Below are positions 36,755 to 43,731 of a DNA stretch of 64,000 nucleotides, one piece after another. The stretch is from the NCBI GenBank assembly GCA_005800815.1, contig SYEK01000006.1, forward strand, positions 53,590 through 117,589, read 5' to 3'. Position numbers and translations under genes: made by a program. Numbering within the stretch: position 1 is the first letter of the stretch; each line of letters begins with the position of its first letter. The notes under the pieces are model-generated. The model made no database searches. It had not been told where the DNA came from and saw only the letters and a program-made list of their open reading frames with translations. The DNA comes from Actinomycetota bacterium (lineage in GTDB: Bacteria > Actinomycetota > Actinomycetes > Nanopelagicales > Nanopelagicaceae).

Positions 36755-37675
36755 CTATTGAAAATGGCGCCAAATCTCTGGCGCTTTTTTCATCTCTAGA
36801 CCAGTGACTCCGCTTCCTTCAATGACTCTTCCAACGCACAAGCCAGGCAGCGCCTCTCCCGTTGCCAAAAAGATGTGATCCTCTCCCCCTGCAAAGATCC
36901 ACTGCCAAACATCGACACCATGCTTCTTTGCCAACTCATCAAGTGCTACAAACTCCGGCTCCTGCTTGAAATCATCTGTGTTGAAGCTAAAAGATAGCCC
37001 TGCCGCATCGGCCATCTGCCCCGCTTGAACCACAAGGCCATCACTGACATCACACATCGATGTTGCACCGGCTTTGGCCATTGCAACTGCGGCTGAATAA
37101 TCAATGCTCGGGGCATTGAACTGCTCAATAGCGTAGGCCTCAAGATCATCGACTTGATCAGAGTCGATTAAAGATAAGCCCGCACAGGACCAGCCAGGAA
37201 GGGATGAGATATAAATCAAATCTCCAATCTGTGCACCACCGCGTGTGAGTGCGGTCTCAACGCTACCCACTGCGGTAATTGAGATAGTTTTTATCGCCCC
37301 ACGAGTGAGATCTCCCCCTACCACCGCAGCACCGCAACTGTGTGCCTCGTGTGCTATCCCGTGGGCTAGATCCTTGATCCATTCCATCGTCTCTTCACCA
37401 CTCAGAGTCAGCGCAACTACCAAATATTGTGGCAGCCCACCCATTGCATAGATATCTGCCAAGTTAGCCGCCGTTATCTTGCGCCCAATATCAAACGCGC
37501 CCGACCAGTCGATATTAAAATGTGTTCCTTCAACTGCCATATCCGTTGTGATGATTGATGTGGGTGAGGTCGCAACAACTGCCCCATCATCGCCGATTCC
37601 TACCAGAACACCGGCGTGATCTGCCCTGAAGATTTCTGCCAGAGCGCTGATGACCTGTGTTTCATCAAAGTTCAT
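36755..37675 (-). CDS. thiL: Thiamine-monophosphate kinase
   Basis: Phosphorylates thiamine monophosphate to thiamine diphosphate, the cofactor of Dxs and others. PurM/AIR-synthase fold: VGIGDDGAVVA near the N-terminus, TTDMAVEGTHF, GGDLTRGAIKTISITAVG, CDVSDGLVVQAG and FAGGEDHIFL. 306 residues. The ATG at 37675 follows TAAGGT by 7 bases. Its 3' end contains the terminator hairpin of the convergent rpmB gene. Confidence 0.95.
   Translation of the reverse strand: MNFDETQVISALAEIFRADHAGVLVGIGDDGAVVATSPTSIITTDMAVEGTHFNIDWSGAFDIGRKITAANLADIYAMGGLPQYLVVALTLSGEETMEWIKDLAHGIAHEAHSCGAAVVGGDLTRGAIKTISITAVGSVETALTRGGAQIGDLIYISSLPGWSCAGLSLIDSDQVDDLEAYAIEQFNAPSIDYSAAVAMAKAGATSMCDVSDGLVVQAGQMADAAGLSFSFNTDDFKQEPEFVALDELAKKHGVDVWQWIFAGGEDHIFLATGEALPGLCVGRVIEGSGVTGLEMKKAPEIWRHFQ
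36767..36790 (+). terminator. Rho-independent terminator of rpmB
   Basis: GCGCCA (36767-36772) pairs with TGGCGC (36779-36784), 6-base loop, then six T residues. It lies within the 3' coding end of convergent thiL. Confidence 0.75.
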
Positions 37676-37705
37676 AGTTCTAACCTTAATCCACTAGTCA
37701 GTGGA
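37676..37705. promoter_or_regulatory. thiL promoter and overlapping dyad
   Basis: TAAGGT (complement of 37683-37688), then TAGAACT and the thiL ATG: a leaderless-type -10. Just upstream is the dyad TCCACTAGTCAGTGGA (37690-37705), which would overlap the spacer of the thiL promoter and lies 45 bases before the Lrp-like gene. It is a plausible operator for that divergent regulator-like protein. Confidence 0.35.
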
Positions 37706-37749
37706 GCCATCCCTGAAGTAGCCTTTGTCGTCAAAGGAAGGGATTCGAG

Positions 37750-37983
37750 ATGTCAATTCAGGCCTATATTTTAATTCAGACCGAGGTCGGTAAAGCGAAC
37801 TCGGTTGCAAAATCTGTCTCTGCCATAGCAGGTGTAACACTCTCTGAGGGCGTTACTGGTCCTTACGATGTCATCATGCGAGCAGAGGCACCTAGCATGG
37901 AAGAGTTTGGCCGCGTCATCTTGTCAAAGGTGCAGGCAGTCCCAGGTATCACTCGCACATTGACCTGCCCAGTTACCTCGTAA
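37750..37983 (+). CDS. Stand-alone Lrp/AsnC ligand-binding (RAM) domain protein
   Basis: 77 residues with only the RAM effector domain (SIQAYILIQTEVGKANSVAK ... TGPYDVIMRAEA ... RTLTCPV) and no helix-turn-helix. Such proteins bind amino acids and may oligomerise with, or sequester, full Lrp regulators. GGAAGGG precedes the ATG. In actinobacteria an Lrp-like RAM protein is commonly adjacent to thiL and ddl, so this gene marks the left conserved border of the accessory island. Confidence 0.88.
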   Translation: MSIQAYILIQTEVGKANSVAKSVSAIAGVTLSEGVTGPYDVIMRAEAPSMEEFGRVILSKVQAVPGITRTLTCPVTS

Positions 37984-38002
37984 CTCCATTTTCTAGTCGA
38001 CC

Positions 38003-39598
38003 GTGCGCACCCTCTTTCACAATGCGCAATTCTGGTCTGCCGGAGTAGATATCTTTGATGGAGTTCTCGTTGAGGATGAGATCATCGTGGCAGTTGGAAC
38101 AGTCGCCCTTGAATCCAGGTGTGATGAAAGCATCGATCTCAATGGAGCATTTGTCATCCCAGCATTTATCGACGCCCATGCCCACCCAATACCCGGTGGT
38201 CGCCAGGCGGCCGGGCCTGCCATTACCAATCTCACCTCACTCAATGAGATTTTGCTTGCGGTTAAAACCTTTGCCGATAAAAATCCAAATGACCCCTGGA
38301 TCATTGGTGGCTCCTATGAAGCGGCCATCATTGGGAGTGGAGATTTTGATGCCCAATGGCTGGACTCTGTTGTCGGTGATCGACCCGTTATCTTGCGCGC
38401 AGCCGATCACCACACAATGTGGGTAAATAGCCTTGCCTTGAAACTGGCAGGCATTACCGAGCAAACACCCGATCCATCAGGTGGCATGATCGCCCGCCGA
38501 GGTGATGGATCGCCTAAAGGAACTCTGCGAGAGCCAAGTGCCATGGCGCTGATTCTAGATATCACTCCGGCACATTCGATTGAGAGTGATGTCGCCGCTA
38601 TCACATATGCATGCGCGGCCTACCTTGATGCCGGTGTCACCAATGTCATTGATTCATGGGTCGAGAAAGATATGGCGCAGGCATATCTGAGCGCAGCACA
38701 ATCTGGAGATTTATTGATTCCTGTGAACTTATCCTTTCTCGTTACGCCTACAGACTGGGCTGAAAAACTCACAGAGTGCAATGTGCTGCGTGCGCAATGT
38801 GCAGCACTGCCAGATTCGGATCTCGTGAAGGCCAATAGCGTCAAATTTTTAGCCGATGGCGCCCTATCTCCCGGTACTGCAGCCCTCATCGAGCCCTATT
38901 TAGATAATCCAGATTCACATGGATTAAAAATCTGGGATGATGATGAACTTCTGGATGCACTCACATTATTTGATCTGCACCAATACCAAGTTCATATCCA
39001 CGCCATTGGTGATGCAGCTGTGAAGCAGGCCCTTGACGCACTTGAGGCGATGATGCGTATCAATCCTGCATGGGATAGACGGCCTGTCATAGTCCATGCC
39101 CAGTTGATCTGCGATGAAGACCTACCGCGTTTTAAAAAACTAGGTGTGATTGCAAATATCCAGCCCCTCTGGTGTTACATGGACCCGATGAACAAAGAGT
39201 TGATCCTGCCCCGTCTTGGCAAAACAAGAAATAACCGTCAATATCGGCTTCGCTCACTCATAGAAAATGGCGCAATGATTGCCTTTGGTAGCGATTGGCC
39301 GGTAACAAGTCAGATACCCATGCTCGCTCTTAGTGTTCCAGTAAATCGCCGTGCCCCTGGCATCAAAGATGGACCTGCATGGAATATAGATCAGGCTATA
39401 AGCATGGAGGAATCTCTGACTTTCTACACAAAAAACGCTGCTTATCAAATGTTCCGTGAGCGCGAGCGTGGCGCCCTTGAAGTCGGACTCAAAGCCGACT
39501 TTATCGTTCTGGAAAAAAACCTTTTTGATGTAGATCCCAGTGAGGTTTCAACTTTTGAAATTAGGGCTCTCTACCACAATGGAGTAGAGGTGCGTTGA
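38003..39598 (+). CDS. Amidohydrolase family protein (YtcJ-like, Amidohydro_3)
   Basis: Metal-dependent hydrolase of 531 residues. IDAHAHPIPGG holds the metal-binding HxH, HIHAIGDAAVKQALDA and GSDWPVTSQIP supply further ligands. This subgroup hydrolyses unknown amide, imide or carbamate bonds; members are often called exoenzyme regulatory protein AepA or N-substituted formamide deformylase-like without evidence. GTG start at 38003, 19 bases after the Lrp-like stop, with no good ribosome binding site. First gene of the accessory stretch, with codon and base use still close to the backbone. Confidence 0.85.
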   Translation: MRTLFHNAQFWSAGVDIFDGVLVEDEIIVAVGTVALESRCDESIDLNGAFVIPAFIDAHAHPIPGGRQAAGPAITNLTSLNEILLAVKTFADKNPNDPWIIGGSYEAAIIGSGDFDAQWLDSVVGDRPVILRAADHHTMWVNSLALKLAGITEQTPDPSGGMIARRGDGSPKGTLREPSAMALILDITPAHSIESDVAAITYACAAYLDAGVTNVIDSWVEKDMAQAYLSAAQSGDLLIPVNLSFLVTPTDWAEKLTECNVLRAQCAALPDSDLVKANSVKFLADGALSPGTAALIEPYLDNPDSHGLKIWDDDELLDALTLFDLHQYQVHIHAIGDAAVKQALDALEAMMRINPAWDRRPVIVHAQLICDEDLPRFKKLGVIANIQPLWCYMDPMNKELILPRLGKTRNNRQYRLRSLIENGAMIAFGSDWPVTSQIPMLALSVPVNRRAPGIKDGPAWNIDQAISMEESLTFYTKNAAYQMFRERERGALEVGLKADFIVLEKNLFDVDPSEVSTFEIRALYHNGVEVR

Positions 39599-39603
39599 GG
39601 GAG

Positions 39604-39616
39604 TAAAGTAATCGCT
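39604..39616 (+). promoter_or_regulatory. Putative leaderless promoter of the zinc alcohol dehydrogenase
   Basis: TAAAGT at 39604-39609, 7 bases before the ATG at 39617. A GAGGGAG also lies upstream (39597-39603), so a leadered start is the alternative. Confidence 0.35.
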
Positions 39617-40594
39617 ATGACAGTGAGAGCCGGTGGGAGAATTCCAACTCTTACTAAATTGCGGGAAATTAGTATCTCGACTGCCGAGATTCCAATACCT
39701 ATGAGTGGTGAAGTTTTGGTAAAAATCCTCTCTGCCGGGGTCTGTGGAACAGATTTACACCTATACGAAGCTGACTGGGGTTTTATGCCCGTGGTGTTGG
39801 GTCACGACGCAGTTGGCGAAATTGTAAGCACTGGGAAACGTGTTGCGATTGATCCTGCAATTAGTTGTCGTCAATGTCCAGTGTGCCTGGCAGGAAGACC
39901 AAGTGGTTGCTCAGATTATAGATTCTTAGGTTTAACTGCGCCTGGGACTTTTGCCGCTTATTTGACCTTGCCTGAAGTCAATCTTCATGAACTCCCAGAT
40001 TCAGTCGACGATGAGGCAGGAACCGTTCTGGAACCAATCACAGTCGGACTACACGCACTCGAAAGGATTTCTGGAATTGTGACGCAGCAAGCTGAGGTAA
40101 TTGTTATTGGTGGTGGACCGATCGGAATCGTTGTAGCCAAACTCTTGCAGCTGAATGGGTTCAGTGTGCAAATAGTCGAACCACTAAAATCGCGTCGAGA
40201 GAAGGCAGAGCTCTGGGGAGTTCCATCCCTTGATGCAACTAAATTAAAGTCCTCCCACTCGGGTCTAGAGCGTGCAGTCGCGGTCGAGACATCCTCATCA
40301 AAGGTGGGCGCCCAGTTGGCGATAGATTGGGTCGGAACGGGAGGGGTGATCGCCGCAGTTGGAGCAGCTGATACTCCCCTTACATTTGCACAGGCAGTAC
40401 TTAAAGATCAAACTTTAATTGGTATTCGAGGCGGTGCCAGACGTTACGAAAGGGCGATTGAACTAGTGGCCGCAGGTTCTGTCCCTGTCGGGGAACTAGT
40501 CTCTCACCGAGATTCAATCATGAATCTTGAACGCATAATCATAGAGACTAATGCGAACCCCTTAAATGTCTTTCGCACTGTCTTGCATCATTGA
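39617..40594 (+). CDS. Zinc-dependent alcohol/polyol dehydrogenase (MDR family)
   Basis: Medium-chain dehydrogenase of 325 residues. Catalytic zinc ligand Cys in AGVCGTDLHLYE, GHDAVGEIV in place of the more usual GHE, and structural zinc cysteines CRQCPVCLAGRPSGC. The Rossmann motif is VIGGGPIGIVVAKLL. Closest in pattern to sorbitol, threonine or galactitol dehydrogenases. In this setting a sugar-alcohol or sugar substrate is plausible. Followed by 146 bases of leader and the carboxymuconolactone decarboxylase-like gene. Confidence 0.88.
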   Translation: MTVRAGGRIPTLTKLREISISTAEIPIPMSGEVLVKILSAGVCGTDLHLYEADWGFMPVVLGHDAVGEIVSTGKRVAIDPAISCRQCPVCLAGRPSGCSDYRFLGLTAPGTFAAYLTLPEVNLHELPDSVDDEAGTVLEPITVGLHALERISGIVTQQAEVIVIGGGPIGIVVAKLLQLNGFSVQIVEPLKSRREKAELWGVPSLDATKLKSSHSGLERAVAVETSSSKVGAQLAIDWVGTGGVIAAVGAADTPLTFAQAVLKDQTLIGIRGGARRYERAIELVAAGSVPVGELVSHRDSIMNLERIIIETNANPLNVFRTVLHH

Positions 40595-40659
40595 CCCAAT
40601 TTGGCGGGGCGCTTCTTTGAGACCTCAATCAGATATTTTTTCAGTGATACAAAACCCTA

Positions 40660-40740
40660 TATAATCCTGGGAAAGTGTGGAGGGGCGTTCAATGAAAACC
40701 TTTCCTCCACCAATAACAACAGTTTAAGAAAGGTAAGGCA
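40660..40740 (+). promoter_or_regulatory. Promoter and leader with short ORF before the AhpD-like gene
   Basis: A perfect TATAAT at 40660-40665 is followed by a leader holding an inverted repeat, GTGGAGG (40677-40683) with CCTCCAC (40704-40710). It also has an 11-codon frame at 40692-40727 encoding MKTFPPPITTV, whose start follows GGAGGGG. The ribosome binding site of the next gene (AAAGGTAAGG) lies just after the mini-ORF stop. Poly-proline translation and the hairpin could couple, as in attenuation; this is speculative. Confidence 0.4.
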
Positions 40741-41301
40741 GTGAAACCTGACACTTTTTTGAGTAGAGTACCGCGCGAACAACTCAACGTATCAATGCAG
40801 GCCGCCTTTGACCGATCCATGACTATGCATGAAGATGCCACCTTTGTCGAGATTATGGGACATGCCCCAGCTCTCTATGAGTGGTATCAAAATGATTTTT
40901 ATAAGAAATTATTCTATGGAAGCTCTCTACCCATAACTTTGTTAGAGATAGTTCGATTGCGTTTAGCTAATTTACATGGATGTGCATTCTGTAACCGTAA
41001 TAATTCAGCTGCAGCATTACAAGCAGGAGTTTTACAAAGCCAGATTGATGCCCTATCTAGTTATGGAAGTGGCCCCTTCACGGCATCTGAGAAGGCAGCT
41101 TTGGCCTTGGCAGATGAAATGGCGCTCACAAATCCAAAAGGACAACTGAGCGCTTCTTTATATTCTCGATTAAATCTATATTTTACTGATGGCCAATTGG
41201 TAGAACTCGGAGTTCTAATGGCTGTGCTGTGTGGAATGGCCAAGATGATATTTGCTTTTGATCTCGTAGAAAAAGAAGAGACATGCCCATTTCGGCCTTA
41301 A
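40741..41301 (+). CDS. Carboxymuconolactone decarboxylase/AhpD-like protein
   Basis: All-helical CMD family protein, 186 residues, GTG start. The CxxC of the alkylhydroperoxidase AhpD core is present (LHGCAFCNRNNS), but the His normally three residues after the second Cys is replaced by Asn, so the classical AhpD proton relay may be altered. The family includes true carboxymuconolactone decarboxylases and peroxidases of many carboxylate pathways. The gene is preceded by a strong promoter and leader. Confidence 0.82.
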   Translation: MKPDTFLSRVPREQLNVSMQAAFDRSMTMHEDATFVEIMGHAPALYEWYQNDFYKKLFYGSSLPITLLEIVRLRLANLHGCAFCNRNNSAAALQAGVLQSQIDALSSYGSGPFTASEKAALALADEMALTNPKGQLSASLYSRLNLYFTDGQLVELGVLMAVLCGMAKMIFAFDLVEKEETCPFRP

Positions 41302-41354
41302 GAAGTAATAGTTGAGAGGTTTCCCCTACCTTCAAGAGCGTTATTCCTAAAGAA

Positions 41355-41450
41355 TTAGCAAGCACCTGGCTTTACCTCTGCTGCCATAGCTGGAAGGTTT
41401 AGCGAAAGGGCCAGGCATGCAATCAATGTGGTTGCAAGTATCCGCTTCAT
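41355..41450 (-). pseudogene. Truncated secreted peptide (signal peptide remnant)
   Basis: 31-codon frame: Met-Lys-Arg, a hydrophobic core (ILATTLIACLALSLNL), an AMA-A signal-peptidase site and then just EVKPGAC before TAA. It looks like the start of a secreted protein cut off shortly after the cleavage site. TACCCT lies 6 bases before the ATG, so it may still be transcribed. No continuing homologous frame is evident after the stop. A real secreted micropeptide is the alternative. Confidence 0.45.
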
Positions 41451-41462
41451 ATACAAAGGGTA
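41451..41462 (-). promoter_or_regulatory. Putative leaderless promoter of the truncated secreted peptide
   Basis: TACCCT (complement of 41457-41462), then TTGTAT and ATG at 41450. Same geometry as functional starts elsewhere in the window. Confidence 0.3.
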
Positions 41463-41612
41463 GCAATTGGGTAGTCGCGCGAATAGAGGTTTCACTAGCT
41501 CTCGAGCCACTATTGAGTAAAATATGCCTGTGTTATAAGGTTTCATGTGTAAGAGGCAGTGCTCAACCCACTACTTCCGCTAACTCTTAATCACTGGGTC
41601 GACGCTTAGCCT

Positions 41613-41783
41613 TTAACTCAACCAAGTAGAGATCTCGCACTTGATCTCTTTGTCATTGAGGGCATCTACGAAATCTTCACCGTGACCGGCATCTGATAAC
41701 TGTTGCATGATCGTGAGAATGTCGCTGCTGGGATCTAGTCCGTACCTGCTTCGCTTCTTTCCGTGAACATACTTGAAACTTGA
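41613..41783 (-). other. In-frame coding-like extension beyond a TAG codon
   Basis: Directly after the TAG that ends the 241-residue hypothetical protein (41784-41786), the same frame stays open for 56 codons to TAA at 41613-41615. The translation (FKYVHGKKRSRYGLDPSSD ... ALNDKEIKCEISTWLS) has a protein-like composition. This suggests that the gene once extended to 41613 and gained an amber codon, or that the stop is read through. The rest of 41451-41612 shows no gene that I can support. Confidence 0.4.
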
Positions 41784-42509
41784 CTAAGAGCCGGGCAAAA
41801 CCTCTGTCTTCGAAGTCATAGGAAAGCCGCACTTCTTGGCAACTGCCTTTAAGTCTGGCTCCCATTCGGCTCGCTCTTTTTCAGCTTTTTCAATTCGTTT
41901 ATCTTGCTGCTGCAATTCATACAAATCCTTCTGTGTATAGTCAACATAATATCCAGCGAGTGATGAGAGTTTTTCCCGTTTCATTTCAATCACATTCTTT
42001 ATCTCTCTGGCTAGCTTAATAAGGGTATTTCGGTTTAAGTATTGCTCTTTTGTATACTTATACTTTTTCAAGTCTGCAGCTGAACACTTTGCTGCTGGCG
42101 AAGGCTTTATGGTTGGTTTTGTTAGTACGGGTGCTTTTCCAGATGTTTTGAATTTATACGCTAACTTCGTGCCCTCTTGTCTAGATCGGGCAATATAGAA
42201 TCCCGAAGACGCCTCACTTTTATCAACCGGACGAATATATTTGAAATCTTGCATTAGAACTCCCTGCTTTACGCCCTGCAACAAACTTATTTCAACCTCT
42301 TTGCAGGAAGACGGCAGAGTTGTTTCTAGATCATGAGTTCCATTTGAAATCATTGTAACCGCAGGTAGTTTTTTTGAATCCGAAGCAAAAAAACTATCAA
42401 ACGGAGATAAGTCAGCATTTCTACCTTCCATGAAATTGACTATGTTGAATTTGTAGTATGGGTAAAAAGAGGTATTCGGACAGGTAATTTGCAGATTTGC
42501 CTGAGCCAT
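41784..42509 (-). CDS. Hypothetical protein, probably a damaged gene
   Basis: 241 codons with no recognised family. A Ser/Lys/Thr-rich first half (DLETTLPSSCKEVEISLLQG, SRQEGTKLAYKFKTSGKAP) is followed by a charged helical half (LNRNTLIKLAREIKNVIEM ... LQQQDKRIEKAEKERAEWE) that could form a coiled coil. The extracellular-looking first half has no signal peptide at this start, and its initiation region lies in a 25-base segment that recurs inverted inside the next gene. With the in-frame TAG and the open extension downstream, the gene appears truncated at one or both ends. It may still be expressed. Confidence 0.45.
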   Translation of the reverse strand: MAQANLQITCPNTSFYPYYKFNIVNFMEGRNADLSPFDSFFASDSKKLPAVTMISNGTHDLETTLPSSCKEVEISLLQGVKQGVLMQDFKYIRPVDKSEASSGFYIARSRQEGTKLAYKFKTSGKAPVLTKPTIKPSPAAKCSAADLKKYKYTKEQYLNRNTLIKLAREIKNVIEMKREKLSSLAGYYVDYTQKDLYELQQQDKRIEKAEKERAEWEPDLKAVAKKCGFPMTSKTEVLPGS

Positions 42510-42526
42510 TGAGTCTCAGTGACTGG
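42502..42526 (-). repeat. 25-bp inverted repeat, copy 1
   Basis: Exact reverse complement of 43046-43070. Similarity continues with about 5 mismatches over roughly 42 bases. It covers the start codon region of the hypothetical gene at 42509. Chance occurrence of an exact 25-mer in 64 kb is negligible. Confidence 0.85.
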
Positions 42527-42820
42527 CTTTGTCGAAGTGAGCCTTGGCGCAGTTTCAAGAGTTCTAAGTGATCTCTTCACCCTCGTGGCATAGCTCTTCA
42601 ACACAGCATAGTGAGCTCAAGGCTTTCACAACCCACTTCGCATTAGATATACTCATATAATTAACCTATCACTGAGTCATTTTATATGACACGTTTACGG
42701 GGAATTCAAACTTGTAAAAAGACCTAAAAATAGTCGCCTAAGCACTTTAATTTCCTCCCAGAAGGAGTTAAACTAGGGTTGAGCAATTTAGCCTAATCTA
42801 CCTTTTATGAAAGAGTCCAA
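42510..42820. other. AT-rich intergenic region with a short frame
   Basis: 311 bases between the hypothetical gene and the amidohydrolase. On the minus strand a 30-codon frame (42564-42656, starting MSISNAKWVVKALSS) has TAGGTT 6 bases before its ATG, like genuine starts here. It ends in TAG, and no longer continuation is convincing. It may be a remnant of the damaged neighbour's 5' end. The part from 42657 to 42820 is AT-rich and shows only the AAAGAG ribosome site of the plus-strand amidohydrolase. Confidence 0.35.
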
Positions 42821-43705
42821 ATGAGCACACCGATTCCAATCATTGATACCCACATCCATCTCTGGGATTTCAAACATCCAGAACTAAGGTGGGTATGGCT
42901 CGCACCAGAATTTATTCACCCAATTATTGGAAACATTGATGCTATTAAGTCACAGGCTTTCGTATTGGACGATCTTTGGTCAGAGGCTCGATTCGCTGGA
43001 ATTGAGGCATTCATACATGTACAAGCAGCAATTGGTTCTCCAAACCCAGTCACTGAGACTCAATGGCTCACTCAAATGGCGAAAACTGGCCCTGTGCCGA
43101 TGCGCATTGTCGGAGAGTGCGCACTCGGAACCCCAGAGGCAGCTAAGCAGTTACAGGATCACGCACAATCTCCATTGTACGCAGGGATCCGTGATTTTAA
43201 TGCAGAGCCTATGTTGGCAGCTGGGCAAATAAACACAATTTATGAGGCCTCGCTTAAGATGCTGACGAAACAAAATGTCGTTTTTGATCTTGATTGTGAA
43301 TGGCAAAACATGGAAGAAGCCTTGAAACTCGCAAATCGTCACCCCGATCTTAAGATAGTTCTCGAACATATTGGTTTTCCGCGCAAACGTGATGATGAAT
43401 ACTTTTCTAATTGGTCGAAGGCAGTTCGTACGCTAGCTAAAGCTCCCAACGTGACCATCAAAATTTCTGGAATGCCCATGACAGATCCCCGTTTTACAAA
43501 GGAATCTCTTCGCAAGTGGGCACAAGTTTGCATAGAAGAATTTGGTCCATCACGCTGTGTACTAGGATCTAATTGGCCTGTGGACCGGCTTTACAGTTCT
43601 TACGACATAATTATCGGCTTTATGCGCGAGTACATCTCCTCATTGAGCTCATCAGAGCAGGAGGCAATCTGTCGTACAAATGCAAAGCGTCTTTACAATT
43701 TTTAA
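42821..43705 (+). CDS. Amidohydrolase family lactonase (L-fuconolactonase-like, COG3618)
   Basis: TIM-barrel hydrolase of the Amidohydro_2 family, 294 residues. Metal-binding IDTHIHLWDF at the N-terminus, FIHVQAAIGSPNPVTETQWL, IVLEHIGFPRKRD, and the terminal GSNWPVDRLYSSYD. This pattern is that of L-fuconolactonase, L-rhamnono-lactonase and 2-pyrone-4,6-dicarboxylate lactonase enzymes, which open sugar or pyrone lactones. The rhamnose-mutarotase-like, SDR and sugar ABC genes nearby favour a sugar lactone. The second copy of the 25-base repeat lies in its VTETQWL-coding part and matches family expectation, so this copy is probably the original. Confidence 0.82.
   Translation: MSTPIPIIDTHIHLWDFKHPELRWVWLAPEFIHPIIGNIDAIKSQAFVLDDLWSEARFAGIEAFIHVQAAIGSPNPVTETQWLTQMAKTGPVPMRIVGECALGTPEAAKQLQDHAQSPLYAGIRDFNAEPMLAAGQINTIYEASLKMLTKQNVVFDLDCEWQNMEEALKLANRHPDLKIVLEHIGFPRKRDDEYFSNWSKAVRTLAKAPNVTIKISGMPMTDPRFTKESLRKWAQVCIEEFGPSRCVLGSNWPVDRLYSSYDIIIGFMREYISSLSSSEQEAICRTNAKRLYNF
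43046..43070 (+). repeat. 25-bp inverted repeat, copy 2
   Basis: Exact reverse complement of 42502-42526, located inside the lactonase coding sequence (codons for PVTETQWL). Confidence 0.85.
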
Positions 43706-43731
43706 TAAATAGGTTTCATTGATTAGTCATT

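Noticed and set aside
41677..41865. 62-codon minus-strand frame overlapping the hypothetical gene
   Set aside because: It is out of frame with the longer 241-codon frame, has a basic low-quality composition and no start signals; the +0 extension after the TAG is more protein-like.
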